DNA from: Dendrophyllia cribrosa
Taxonomy: Eukaryota; Cnidaria; Anthozoa; Scleractinia; Dendrophylliidae
NCBI GenBank assembly: GCA_024195265.1
Contig: JAJLRJ010000006.1
Span: forward strand, 5,694,615 to 5,758,614
Length of the DNA stretch: 64,000 nt
Direction: 5' to 3'
Shown here: positions 22,952 through 36,400 of the stretch, piece by piece
Layout: each line of letters opens with the position of its first letter
Position numbering within the stretch: position 1 is the stretch's first letter
Position numbers and translations under genes: made by a program
Notes under the pieces: model-generated
Database searches by the model: none
Told to the model about the DNA's origin: nothing
Seen by the model: the letters and a program-made list of their open reading frames with translations, nothing else

Positions 22952-24367
22952 ATGCGCTTGTGTTTCCAAGCCTATTTTCTCGCAGTCTTTCTCGTACTGA
23001 CCGTAAATGGATCAAAATCCTCCAAAACTTGCGCCAAGCCGTACGACAAGATGATGGTTTGTAACCTGATGTGTAACCTCCTGCAGGATTCGGGCGCGAA
23101 CGACGCCATTAAAATGCTGCAAGCGAAACTGGAAAATCTTATTGCAGTGGTCAACAAGCCTTCCCCTACAAAGCCACCAGGTAAACTGTTATCCTCATCA
23201 AGGATTTCAGTGACCGTGTCGATTTTATAAACCACAAGAGGCCCGGCAAGCTAATCAGGAAAACATACGCGCGCGCCATTTTAAAGCTGTCGGTTTCTCT
23301 TTAGCGCGTTTTGCGTCTCACTTAACAAGAGGGTCTGTTGTTTGAAATTTTATCCATTTTTACACATTAACTCATCAACGAATAACCGGAATTTTTATCT
23401 CGTTTACAGCACTTCCTGCCTCTTCATGCAAGGAACAGTATGAAAAACACAGGTGAGTTCTTAGATGTAGCATGGTAAAATCCGGTGATCAGCGAGAGGA
23501 AATACTCTTATAGAGAAAGATACTGATTTCAAAAATTATTTCCCCGTTTTTGTAAAACTGCCAGAATTCTATGAAAAAGTGACGAAAAATATATCGTAAT
23601 CTTGTCGAATTTACGTGCGCCATTTTCTCTTTCAAAGTTCCACCAAAAACCAAGTGTATACGCTAAAGTTTGGTTCACAAAAGATTCCTGTTTACTGTCA
23701 CATGGGAAACTTTGGATGCGGAGATGGAGGATGGACGCTGGCTATGAAGATTAACGGCGCAAAGGTAAGCAACTGTCGTTGCAAACCTAAGTTATGCACA
23801 TAGTTTAAAGCTAGCCCTCTTTTGTTGTATGCATTTCAGAAAACTTTCCATTACAACTCTGGGTTTTGGAGCAACAAAAATGCCTATAATCTTCCTGGAG
23901 GTAAGACTGGGTTTGACGCTCAAGAGACCAAACTGCCGACCTATTGGAACACTCCTTTCTCCAAGATCTGTCTCGGTATGAAGATCGGCCAGCAAATCAA
24001 GTTCATTGTCATCAACAAGCAGGCCAGCTCTCTACACTCACTGATCGCTGACGGGAAATACCGCGCCACCTCATTGGGTCGTAACACGTGGAAGAAGCTG
24101 ATTGGTTCACAGGCCTCCTTGCAGACCAACTGTAACAAAGAGGGTTTCAATGTCCTCGGTGGAAATCTCAGTGTGAACAAACCATATTCAAAAGCAAGAA
24201 TTGGTATCCTTGGAAACAACGAGAAGCAATGCGCAAGCTGTGACTCGAGAATCGGATTTGGTACTGAAGATTATCGTGATTCCAACACCTGCGGAAATGA
24301 AGCAACTTCAGGTCCAGATAATGGTGATAAAAAGATCAAAGCCATGGGATACATCTTGGTTCAGTAG
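22952..24367 (+). CDS. Gene X copy 2 (complete): secreted fibrinogen-like protein
   Basis: Four exons: 22952-23180, 23410-23452, 23638-23764 and 23840-24367; phases 1, 2 and 0 join without a stop. Product is about 308 residues. A signal peptide ([20 protein letters not shown]) is followed by a short Cys-containing helical stretch ([12 protein letters not shown]), a Pro/Thr linker and a fibrinogen-like half with [10 protein letters not shown]. The C-terminal region ends KAMGYILVQ, with paired Cys near [11 protein letters not shown] and NTCGNEA. Start chosen as the first ATG before the hydrophobic leader. A polyadenylation signal lies at 24413-24418. Family resemblance: coral fibrinogen-like and skeletal-matrix type proteins; biochemical function unknown. 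Confidence 0.8.
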
Positions 24368-27300
24368 AGTTGAACTGACGCGTACATCACTGTACAAAAG
24401 GTCACATGATGCAATAAAAAAGTCATTCAACTAATTGTGGACAGTTATTGAATTATCCTTCATGAAGGATGGAATTAGGTTACGCAATTTACTCTCTAAA
24501 AATAGAAATGATTTGCTTGATTGACCGACCAATTTAATGCCTACTTGACTGAACAACTGTCGGTAAAACTGCCTGACTGTGGATAAACAGTTTAACTGAC
24601 TAACAGACCATTGAATAATTTAATAAATTAACAACAAATTGAGGGACAGACCGAATGACAGACCAATTAAGTAATGATCCGCAAAAGAAGGAAAGTGCTG
24701 AACGGCAATGCATGTTGGAATATCAACCTTTTTCATTGTTACAACTAGTGATCTCATTGGTCTAGACTCAAAAACCACTAAAACGTTAAGGTTCAAGGTG
24801 CATTTTGTCACATTTTTTTAAGGTTTCAAGTAATTTGAGATCCAATCGCACAACATGCAATTTTTAAAAGATATTGTATTTGGGGAACTTCATCTTAGAA
24901 GCAAAATTATTAGCTATTGTCTTCCACTATTCTGATTGGTTAAGCACGAACAATTCCTAAAATTTATTTTTGTACTGAAATATAATTATGAACCAACAGC
25001 CCCTCCTCTATTCTTGAAATCAAAGATATTCTATGTGGGAAAGAGCCAATGCCGCAGAACAATGAAGTTTACCGTAGTTCTTATGTGGAGCATTAGTTAA
25101 TGACTAACTAAGAATCAGAAACAGATAAGCGGATATATACAGTCCAAATAGACTAATAGAGTAACTGAACGTCCAACAAATTCAGGGACAGACTAAACAC
25201 CAGACCAACAAATAAACTAACGCAGACTGAGTAAGTCGGATAGCTAACCTTCTTCCATTGATCCCCCTCACTTCCAAATTCCCCTTCACTTAAGTTGCGC
25301 AAAACTCGTAAGAACGGTTCACTGAGCGCTTTTTGTTACAGCAATGAAGGCAAAGGCAAAGAAAAACCACATTTTTTGAGTTTGTTTTCGCAACTGGCAA
25401 GGGTCAAAAAGTGAATAACTTGGTAAAAACTTCCAAGTTTCCTTTCAAACTCTTAAAAGAACTCTGCACATTAAATGCGCGAACTCCTAAGAACGGCTTA
25501 CTGAACGTTCCTTTGTTACATCAGACGATGTGTTTTTGGTCAAAGTATAACAACATCTTTTGAGTTTTCTCGCAACTGAAAAGCATCAAAAAGTGCAACG
25601 ATGAGCAAAAAGATCGTCAAGCAATAAAGAAAGGAAATAAAAACCAATTTTTACCATCTTGCTACAACACCCCGAAATAAACTTTACAGTTCCAACCTAT
25701 TTCATGGCGGCGAAGAAGTTGCTTGGTTAAAAAAGCTCCAACAATAATGGAGTGTTCATTATTCACATGGAGAGGGCTGGCAAATGGAACAGTGTACAGA
25801 ATAGTGTTGAAATGTTGTTGTGCCCTCAAGGGTAAAGGTAAACATTTTTGCTCTCCCCTCCTCCCTCGGGAAAAGTTTTAATCCCCTCCCCTAATGCACA
25901 CTGGCATCTGAGCTCTTTTACAAACTTCATTTCATTGTCATTTTTTGTTTAGTTAACTGAAAAAATATTTCAAGATTGCGGCATTACAACACAAAAAGTG
26001 ACTGGAAAATGATCGCATGTCCTGTTGTTATTTTCTTTAGTGACCAGTGTGCAGAGCGCTGTGCTGCTATTCTATTATCAGTGAATAAAACAAAATCACA
26101 AAACCTCTTATCTTTAACCTAAGAAAAAAAATTTCCACGTAAGATACTTCTCCACAAAAATATTCTCCAGGAAAATGCCTAAAACTGTGCTAAACGCTAG
26201 ACAAACGGATTTTTCACCTGATAAAGAATTCACCTTGAGTCTATCACCAACCGTGTCGGGGGATTTTGATATTTGTTTTGCACGCAAAATTAAAGTGATT
26301 TGAAGATTGCTTAGAGTTTTCTATCCGATCCTTTTTGCGTTCGCGCCAACAACTTAAAAACTAAAGCGAATTTCTAACATCCCCGGCACAGTTTTGGAGG
26401 CCAATGTCTGCTTAATACCATGCAACTACCGATAGTTTCATGGAACGGAATAGTAGCGCGGGTAATTTGCGTTATTACACATCGGTAATTTTTCGAGTAA
26501 AGTACGATATCGCGTATTTTACTCTGTCGACGATGTTATAATTTTGTGTGTTTTTTATTATATAAGCTTAACATTAATAGATAGGTTAAAGGAATAAAAC
26601 AAAATTAATTATTTATTTATTCACCTAAGTGTCGGAGCGAAATATGAATATTAATATATCGAAAATGAATTATTTGCATGCGAATAAGGATTTTATGCCT
26701 TCTGTGTTTATTTTGTGCTTATTTTATTATTTATTTAAAACACGTCCGGGACATGAGTCAATTTCAGCAAAGCAATTATGAATGCCCCTAGTATTGTTTC
26801 TGTTATTTATTTTTTCTGGCACAACCAGAAGGCTTTAAAGACCTATTAACCGTTAGGACTGCACTCTAATGATAACAGGCACATTTAAAGAAATTATGTT
26901 AAGAAACTTTAAAAAATTATGTTAAGAAACACAAATCTACAACGTACAACCCAGAACTTCACCGCAACAGAAGGTCTAAGACTGACAGAGGGTCCTGAGA
27001 AACTACGCACAGGGTACCCACACTGGGACATTGTATGAGCAAGGCAGAGTAAAGATGACAGAACTCATCTTTATATTCGGAATTCGAATCTAATACAACA
27101 AGGGAAAAGTTCTAATCATAGGTTGAAAAGATAATGGCAGTGCATAGAAATATACAATTACCTTCATTCTACATGAGTTTGTTATATTTTGTTTACTAAA
27201 ACGGGTAGCTACATGTAAAAAAGATGCAAACTAACGTCCATCTACGGAATGAACCAATATAAGTTCACTGTAATGTGACACCTATGACACTTATGAGCTT

Positions 27301-27495
27301 CTGCGATAATCCATTGGGTATTCTTTGGTGCGGCGGAAAATATTGTTTTTTGTTTGTTTTGTGTCTTAAATCTCTTGTTTCACGTCATTTAAAACCATTG
27401 CATCTGAAGATGCCCGCTTTTAAACAAAGACAAACCTTTATTAAGGGATCGAATTAAAGCACGACTCAGGCCTTTACCGCAACGGTATCTGAAAG
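24368..27495. other. Intergenic region of unit 2, gene X to gene Y
   Basis: Alignable with 851-5816 but lacking its minisatellites and the 3040-4150 block. No gene is seen. Confidence 0.5.
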
Positions 27496-30400
27496 ATGGA
27501 AAACTACCCAATGGTTCTCTTCGCACTGGGAGTCTTTGCCGCATCATTTTCAACTGATTCTGAAGGTAGAACTCTTCCATGACGTTCACCGTTTTTGGCG
27601 CCCAGCTTCATTATTACCTTATGACGCTTCTTTCTATCACGAAGGTTATTTCTCTAAATTTCCTGTTGCTAAAAGCACTCATGTATACTTTTTTTCCCTG
27701 TGTTTTTTTTTTCACAAAGCTTTCAGCCAAGAATCCTTTGATGGCCTGGATTATGTCAACTTCATGGTCGACGAGTTTTCCTTTCTGAACATCACCAGTA
27801 TTGGAAAGGATCTCGTCCAAGACCAAAATGAATGCGGATTTGCCTGTATAGAAATTCCTTCGTGTTTTTCCTATAACGTGGCTGCATCGCCTGACATCAA
27901 CGGAAAACTGCTTTGCGAACTGCTCCCATCTGACAAGTACAACAACTCGGACAAATTCCTCCCCAGCCAGTTTTTTCATCACTTCAGTATTCCTGTGAGT
28001 AGTATAGTATTTATATTAACAGTGCAACAAATATCGCTTCATTTTTTTTTTATCAAAGAAGCTCCACAGGCCTTTTTAATGTGAACACCCCTCAAAAAAT
28101 GCATTGCTTTTGCATTTCGAAATTATTTAATGGACAAAATTACTTTGTGATCTACGCGTAAAGGAACAACGAAATGATAAGTTTCATGGTTAAAGCCAGA
28201 AGTATGAACCAAGAAGTTTCTAACGCATTTTCTAGTATTGCAACAAAGTTTAATATTATTTTCATTATGGTCTCTGTGTGGCAGTTGGCCAAACAAATTT
28301 TAAAGAAAACCCGATCAATTACAAGAAGTACAGATATTTTAATTTGTCGACTTTTTAAATTTTCACCATTAATCGTCCTTTCAATACAAAATGCCATTGA
28401 AACAGGATGGCGAACTTATTTCTGCCTGTCGCCCAGTTTTCTAAAGACAAAATGTCATGCATGCTCGAGATAACACTGAATACAGCTTATTTTTTATAAC
28501 AATTTTCTAAGTTTATAAAACTGAATTTAATTCTTAATCCCGCGTCCTCTTGTTGAAGACTTGCTTTTTCATTCTCCAGTTTAAATTGCCGTTTTGATAT
28601 TACCATTATTCAAACTCAATTTGAATATATAAATTATGCCCATGGGAAAATGCTAATGAGTATTCTCACGGGCAGGACGCGGATATAAAGGGTAGGGTGT
28701 AAGATATTACGACACTCTTCATCAACCACCAAACGAAGTTGTTAGTGACCCACCCTCCCACCCTCAGGCAAGCCGGGTTGAATACAACACCTTCAGAGAC
28801 ACAAATCGCTCTCTGGTTTGGGTTTGTCCCAGGCCCGAGTGGCTTTCCATAACTCATTAAATAACAATACACGAGGCAGAATAATACAATATGGTAATAT
28901 CAAAACAGCAATTACTAAAAGGCCGTTTACACGACAGAAAAAATGGGAACGGACCCGTCAAGAAAGGAGTACGGACCTCACATTTTCGCCCTTGTAAACT
29001 ATGCGTACCATGTCTTTTGGGATTGGTCCGGACCCGTGTTTTGTCAGCTTGCATAATAACTTCGCTGATCGCATGCGCAGTAAAAATCCGCGTGCCTCTG
29101 GGGACTAGAAATTGGTCCGGTCCCCCAAAATGTGTAGTGTAAACGCAACCTTCCAAACTTGGTCCTTAGGCCTTTTTTTGTCCCACCTGCAGTAGAACAT
29201 TATCCGTGTAAACGGCTAAAATTATGCGGTCCGTATCACTTTTTTGACGAGACCGTACCCGAGTTTTCTGCCGTGTAAACGGCCTTTTTTAAACTGGAGA
29301 ATGCGAAAGCAATTCTTTAAACAAGAGAAAGCAGAATTATCAATTAGATTTGTTTTCGAAGTAAGTAGATAGCATTATTTACGGTTGGTAACAGGTGGCC
29401 ATATTGTAACTAACGTTTGTTGCTATAATGGTAATATCAAAACGGCAATTTAAACTGGAGAATGAGAAAGCAAGTCTTCAACAAGAGAACACTGAAGTAG
29501 GAATTAAATTCATTATGGAAGTAAGCACATAGCATTATTTGTGGTTTGGTAACAGGTGGCCATAATGTAGCTAACGTTTGTTGCTATAGTGTATTATTCT
29601 GCCTCATGTATTGTTATTTAATGAGTTATGGAAAGCCACTCAGGCCTTCCCCAAACTCCACCCATGTGTGACGTTAAATGTGACTCCTCGCATGCCCATT
29701 TCCCCTTCTGTCTTTATCTCCACATGCCTGCGTCTTCCCAATCCTTAATACTCCCCTCTCTCGCACTATTTAACAAGCACCTCCAAATGCGAAAAGATCA
29801 TATCCCGAGTCTTTATACACATAACGCGGAACATCTGCCAACTTGTCTAATTGAAAAGGCTATCTTTCATCCACAAATTCAGAAAACATACATCGATGCA
29901 CAATCTTGGCTTCGATAGTTCTACTGTAAGCGGCAGCACGAGATGTGGAGGTTTCTGCTCTTCCACTTTACTCCAAGGGTATACAGCCCCAGACCTGATG
30001 CGTTTTAAGATCTCACTTGAAACAAAATCAGTGAATACTTTGCACGAAGCGTTGTTTGCAAATGTTTTCTGTGGAGGGAGTTCCGAATCATAATATACAT
30101 TTTTAAACCTTCCACGAAATGGCTGACAAAACTCAAATATATCAACACCATTCTTCAGTCAATCCATGATTCTCTGTAATTTTTGGCAACATCCCAACTC
30201 CTTCCCGAACGGGAACCCCATTGATATTAACCCAAGATACTTCTTCTCGAACTCGAAGTGCTCCTACGTCCTCTTTAAACTTTCCCAAAAACAGCATTGT
30301 ATGACAGCGCACTGTCCAGTTTTCTCATTTTGGTCTTGGGCAAAAAGATCTAATGGATACAATAATGAATAAGATATAAAAATGTACCACCCCGTTTTAG

Positions 30401-33400
30401 CATTTGTTATTATCATCCTACTATTTTGTAATGTTAATGGGGTTCCCGATCAGGAAGGAGCAAACTTCAAAACGCCTGAAAAGTACGTCCAATGACTCTC
30501 CAGAGTAAAGAGTAGTCAATGGGAGTTGCTCGCCCTAATCCAGAACAAAAACCGAAACCCTCCCCCAAATAAACTTATCAAATGCATCTAAACAAACGAC
30601 ACACGGATTTGAGGGACGACGTTCTACCCTTATTTCATTTATCTATTTTATCTTGTCTTGAAACCCTTGCTCAAAATTGTCAATATCACTCAGAGACTTT
30701 GTTATCCACCTATCTTTATTGACTTGCTTTTTTTTTCATTTTCACTCTGTTGCCTTATACATAAATTCCACAAGACTTACATAATTGCCTCCCTGACCGA
30801 TTAATTTTCTAGAATTATCACAGTAACTTCACGCTACCCAGTATTTCAGGCCTCCCTGGCAGATTAATATTCTAGAATTATCACATTAACCCCACACTGG
30901 TCAATATTTCAGGCCTCCCCGGCCGATAACATTCTAGAATTATCACAGTAACTTCACGCTGATCAGTATTTCAGGCCTCCCTGGCCGATTAATATTCTAG
31001 AATTATCACATTAACTTCACACTGGTCAATCTTTCAGGCCTCCCTGGCCGATAACATTCTAGAATTATCACAGTAACTTCACGCTGATCAGTATTTCAGG
31101 CCTCCCTGGCCAATTATCACACTAACTTCACACTGGTCAATATTTCAGGCCTCCCTGGCCGATTAATATTCTAGAATTATCACAGCAACTTTCCGCTGAT
31201 CAGTATTTCAGGCCTCCCTGGCCGATTAACATTCTAGAATTATTACATTCACTTCACATTGATCATTACATCAGGCCTCCCTGGCCGATCAATTCCAGAG
31301 TTAGCACATTCCCGCCGATAAGTATTTCAAACCTGCCTGACCGACATTGGTTCTAGAATAATATCCCTTCGATTACCCAAATCCCTAGGGTTCGCTTTAA
31401 GCACGATTTACAAAATTAACCAGTATTTTTATTTCGAAAACCACATTGCAAATTGACCTTGCACAGCTCGTTAACACTCGCCAAATTAATGGATACATCC
31501 AGCTAATTCAAACAAACTCGCCTTTTCCCTCTCCCTCCAATACACCCACTAAGCGGTTAGAAATGTTGCTATCCCAGACAAATATGTCCCAAAACCAACA
31601 GCCTCTCAAATCCGCCACCGAACATTTTGAAACGGACCCGGCAGCATGGCACACAAACACTCAAATTCTAAAACAACCGCCAAGACTTTGCTTTTACCTC
31701 TTGCACGGCCGCCACTTGTGCTTCCCGATCCTGAGCTACGCCGTGGCCTGCAACCTGAACCGGGACTTGAGCCGCTTCTTGCGCCGGGGACTGAACTGGT
31801 GCCTGAGCTTGAACCGGGACTCCTTGTACATGTCCTTGAGCTTCCAAACCGGGGCGTACGATGTTCCCAATATCTTTTTCAGCCATACTTCGTACTTTGC
31901 AAGCCGGGTTGAGTTTTCCACCAAAAACTGACCAACTTCGTTTGGTGGTTGATGAAGAGTGTCGTAATATCTTACACCCTTCCCTTTATATCGGCGTCCT
32001 GTCCGTGAGAATACTCATTAGCATTTTCCCATGGGCATAATTTACATATTCAAATTGAGTTTGAGTAGCAACACTACGTTAGCTACATTACGGCCACCTG
32101 TTACCAAACACAAATAATGCTATTTACCCACTTCCCTAATGCCTTTATTTTGTTATTTTTTTGCGAATCGTCAAAGGTTCGAGAAAATTAAACTCGCGAA
32201 ATCTATTCTACGGATCGAAAGGAAACATCTGCTTGCAGTACAATAAATGATATAGAGTAGTTATCGTGTACCCTACCCTAATTTCGGTCGTTTAGTCGAC
32301 TTCCTTAAGAACTAAAAAAAACATGCCTGGAGATATGTAATCAACATCATGGTTAAGCACTTAATAATGCAAAAAGTCGTTAAACGAAGACGGTAACTTG
32401 TTACATTTAAAGTTAAGTTCTAAGAAGTGGTCGTCGAAACGCAGTCTGTTATTGCTGACTTTCAAATGTTTTTTATCCATTTACGATGTCTTAATTTGTG
32501 TACTTCACTCATCGAATATTATGAAAATCTTAACAAGAAAATATTTCCGCCTGATAAATTTTAGGATATTTTCGCAAATTCAAATTCTAAACTGACCCCG
32601 AAAAATTAGGATAGACGTTTTCGGCTTAGGTAGTCAAACTGTCATTTTTCATTCTTTACTTTGTAGTCTTCGTGTAGCAGTTCGCCTTGTAAGAACAATG
32701 GCAAATGCATATCACTCTACCAGGAAAAAAGCTATAAGTGTGTTTGCAAGGAAGGATTCACGGGACAAAACTGTGAGACTGGTAAGAAACGTTTTCTTTG
32801 ATCATTCGTAGCATAACGCGTTTTCTAACTAATGCTGAATTGCGGACAGAACTGGTGGTGTGTTATTGCATGGCGCATATTTTTCGGGAGTTTGCGAGGT
32901 TAAATTGTTACGATTTTAAAAGACTGAGATTTTCTCAAGGGCTTTTATGTATGCGATTCGTATCAAGTCAAATTCCTTGTTGATACTGTTTAAAAAAAAT
33001 CATGAGAGCGAAACCGGCACTACCCAATAGAGGTAAAGAAGTCGCTAACGACCAGAACCCATGCAAGGAATGTCAAAGTATTAATGTTGGTTCCCGTTAT
33101 GCGGGAGAAAGCCTCGCGATGGCGATGTGGAACAATCACGGATGTTTAATTAGACGGTGTTGCTTACCGTTATTCGTATTTGTAGTGATCCCTTACATGT
33201 AATTAAGCTACTGACTCCACTCAGAAGCTATAATCGGAAACGAGCGAGTGGCGATACTTGGAAGTCTTAGTGGTGGAGTAAAGTGTGCGGAAAAACGTTT
33301 TTAGGGAGTAATTTTATTAGGGGAACTTATTTTTGCAATGCATGAAAAAATCGCACAACTAGCAAAAATATCCGCATTGAACTGACAAACATTCTATTCA

Positions 33401-36400
33401 GCAGTGCTTCCGAAATTTGTCGATTTTTATCCGAAAGCCATAATCGAGGAAGATACGAAGATGTTTTGATTAAAGCACACTTACATATCTAGTTCAGACC
33501 ACTACCTAGTTCATTTTACGACGCCAAGAAACTACCGTTGAATACAATCCGAGGCATACCGCAGAATGCAACGGCATGGGATAATATATATAATTATAAA
33601 CAGCCAGAATATTTTCGGTCGCTTACTTTTCCTCTTTTATCAGAGTGTCAAATGTGTTAACTTGCAAAACTGAATTTATAGTTAGCGATGGCCTGGACGG
33701 AATTATTTCGGCATTGAACTTGCAAATGAATCCAGCTGAATTTCTTTGTGAACGAACTTCTCTTGCAGACATAAATGAATGTGATAGCAGTCCTTGCGTC
33801 AACAACGGGACATGCGCTGACCAAGTCAATGGATTCCACTGCAGTTGCCCGCCAGGATTTACTGGAGATCGATGTGAAACAGGTTAGACTGGAAACTAAT
33901 GAAAAGAGAAGTCGAAAACAATACGTGGGTTCGTGGAAGTATTCAATTTCTCTCCGGGTGTTCAACTCATTTAAAAAGGTTAAGTCACACATGAGCCATA
34001 GGTGGCCCACACGAGCCACAGGTGGCCCACACGAACCACAGGTGGCCCACACGAGCCATAAATGGCCCACACCAGCCATAAATGGACCACACGAGCCACA
34101 GGTGGCCCACAAGAGCCATAAATGGCCCACATGAGCCACAGGTGGCCCACACGAGCCATAGGTGGCCCACACGAGCCACAGGTGACCCACACTAGCCACT
34201 GGTGGCCCACACGAGCCATAGGTGGCCCACATGAGCCATGTGACCCACACGAGCCATAGGTGGGTCACACGAGCCACAGGTGGCCCACACGAGCCATAGG
34301 TGGGTCACACGAGCCACTGGTGGCCCACACGAGCCATAGGTGGCCCACATGAGCCATAGGTGACCCACACGAGCCATAGGTGTGTCACATGAGCCACAGG
34401 TGGCCCACACGAGCCATAGGTGACCCACACGAGCCATAGGTGTCACACGAGCCACAGGTGGCTCACAAGAGCCATAGGTCACCTACACGAGCCTTATGTG
34501 ACACACATGAGCCGTAGGTAGCCCAGACAAGCCATAGGTGACCCACACGATTTATAGGTAGCCCAGACAAGCCATAGGTGGCCCACACGATTTATAGGTA
34601 GCCCACACGAGCCATATATGGAGGCACGGTGGTCTAGTGGTTAGCGCGTTGGACTTTCAACCTGAAGGTCGGTGGTTCGAGCCTGGTCTCTGCCGTCGTG
34701 TTGTTTCCTTAGACAAGAAACTTTACTCCACACTGTCTCTCTCCACCCAGGTGTATAAATGGGTACCGGCGACAAAATGCTGGGGGTAACCCTGCGATGG
34801 ACTAGCATCCCATCCAGGGGGGAGTAGCAATATTCCCAGTTGCATCATGCTACAGAAACCGGGTTAAGCTCCGGCCGTGTGGGCCATCCGTGGCTCGTGT
34901 GCGACTTTGCCTTTTTTGACACGAGCCATAAGTGGCCCACACGATCCATAGGTAGCCCACACGAGCCATAGGTAGTCCACATGAGCCATAGGTATCCCAC
35001 ATGAGCCATAGGTGTCCCACATGAGCCATAGGTGGCCCACACCGTCGAGTTATAGGTGTCCCACATGAGCCATAGGTGGCCCACACCGTCGAGCTATAGG
35101 TGGCCCACACGAGCCATAGGTAGCCCACATGAGCATAGGTGGCCCATATTAGCCATAGATGGCCCATATTAGCCATAGGTGGCCCACACGGCCGGAGGTT
35201 AACCAGATTTCTGTAGTATGAAGCAACAGGAGTATTACAACTCCCCAATGAACGGGATGCTAGTACATCGTGGGGTTATCGCAGCATTTTGCTTGCTAAT
35301 TTTCAATTTTTAACCGCAATCACGTGACTAAAATAATACAAAAAAAATTAAGCTATGAGATTATCGATTAGTTTAAATTAACGAGCTGATCAAAAAAAGA
35401 CAAGAAAACGTCAAAGAACTTCTTTTTAACATAAACACATTGATCGATGATTGATGTAGAATCCTCGGTGATTCAAAATTAACGGTAATTTGGTCAATAG
35501 AAATTTTTCAGGCGCAATGATTCACAGGAAGGTTCTTATTATAATTAGTTCTATGTATATTGCTTTTTAATGTGCATGCTATGCAGAAATTCATTTAAAC
35601 CAAGCGATTATAGCGATTGATTGCGATTGACTGATTGAGTGTATTAAACCGCTGTCCGGTACCGATATTACGAACACCACGGCAAATCTTCAGCGGTTGC
35701 ATCGTGGAAAACCTTTTACCAAGATGTGTGACCAGGGCTTAATATATAAATATTAATGTTAGATAGGTCTATTTTCCAGCAAACTGTTAACCTCTCCCTT
35801 GCAGAATTATTAGACAAGTGTGGTCATAAACCTATAATTTGAAATTCACTTATCTAGAGCCAAGAAGCTGTTCACAACTTCGTCACGATGGCATCAATTC
35901 AAGTGGCGTGTACACAATCAAACCAGATGGTGGCAAACCAATGCAAGTGTTGTGTGACATGACCACGGATGGTGGAGGTTGGACCGTTTTTCAGAGACGT
36001 TTAAACGGCTCGGTTGATTTCTTTCTTGATTGGACGTCCTACAAAAATGGGTTTGGAGATCTGAACGGCGAGTTCTGGCTTGGAAACGACAATCTTCATC
36101 GTTTGACGGCAGCTGATGACGTGAAACTAAGAGTTGACTTGGAGGACTTTGATGGCAACATCACATACGCTGAATACATGACATGTAAGGTGGCTGATGA
36201 GGGAGATAAATACCGGCTTGTGATTGAAGGATACAATGGCACGGCTGGTGACTCGATGGCTGGCATTTTTGGGTCAGGAAAGTAAGAAAACTGAGTAGCA
36301 TTGCCTTTTGAGACTCACTGACATATCATTTTCATTGTAGGCCTTCGTGTTTAAAACTCATGGTTACCTTTATTCCTCCTTTTTTACACATATATTTTAT

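Larger units (their letters stand above)
28609..32062. mobile_element. 3.46-kb element with about 135-bp inverted ends in gene Y intron
   Basis: Left arm begins ttcaaactcaatttgaata. The right arm is its complement, ending tattcaaattgagtttgag. The arms share atgcccatgggaaaatgct, a TATA-like gatataaaggg and ttcatcaaccaccaaacga. TA dinucleotides flank both ends; unit 1 lacks the element. Inside: an inverted copy of the unit 1 MITE region (about 28890-29590) bounded by inverted gtattgttatttaatgag, and a 62-bp minisatellite. A small minus-strand frame from 31886 rich in Ala/Gln/Val/Pro begins [10 protein letters not shown] shortly inside the right arm. No transposase is seen, so it is a non-autonomous or composite element. 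Confidence 0.7.

Noticed and set aside
31446..31931. 161-codon plus-strand frame
   Set aside because: Lies antisense to a better-placed small ORF in a transposable element; no domain.
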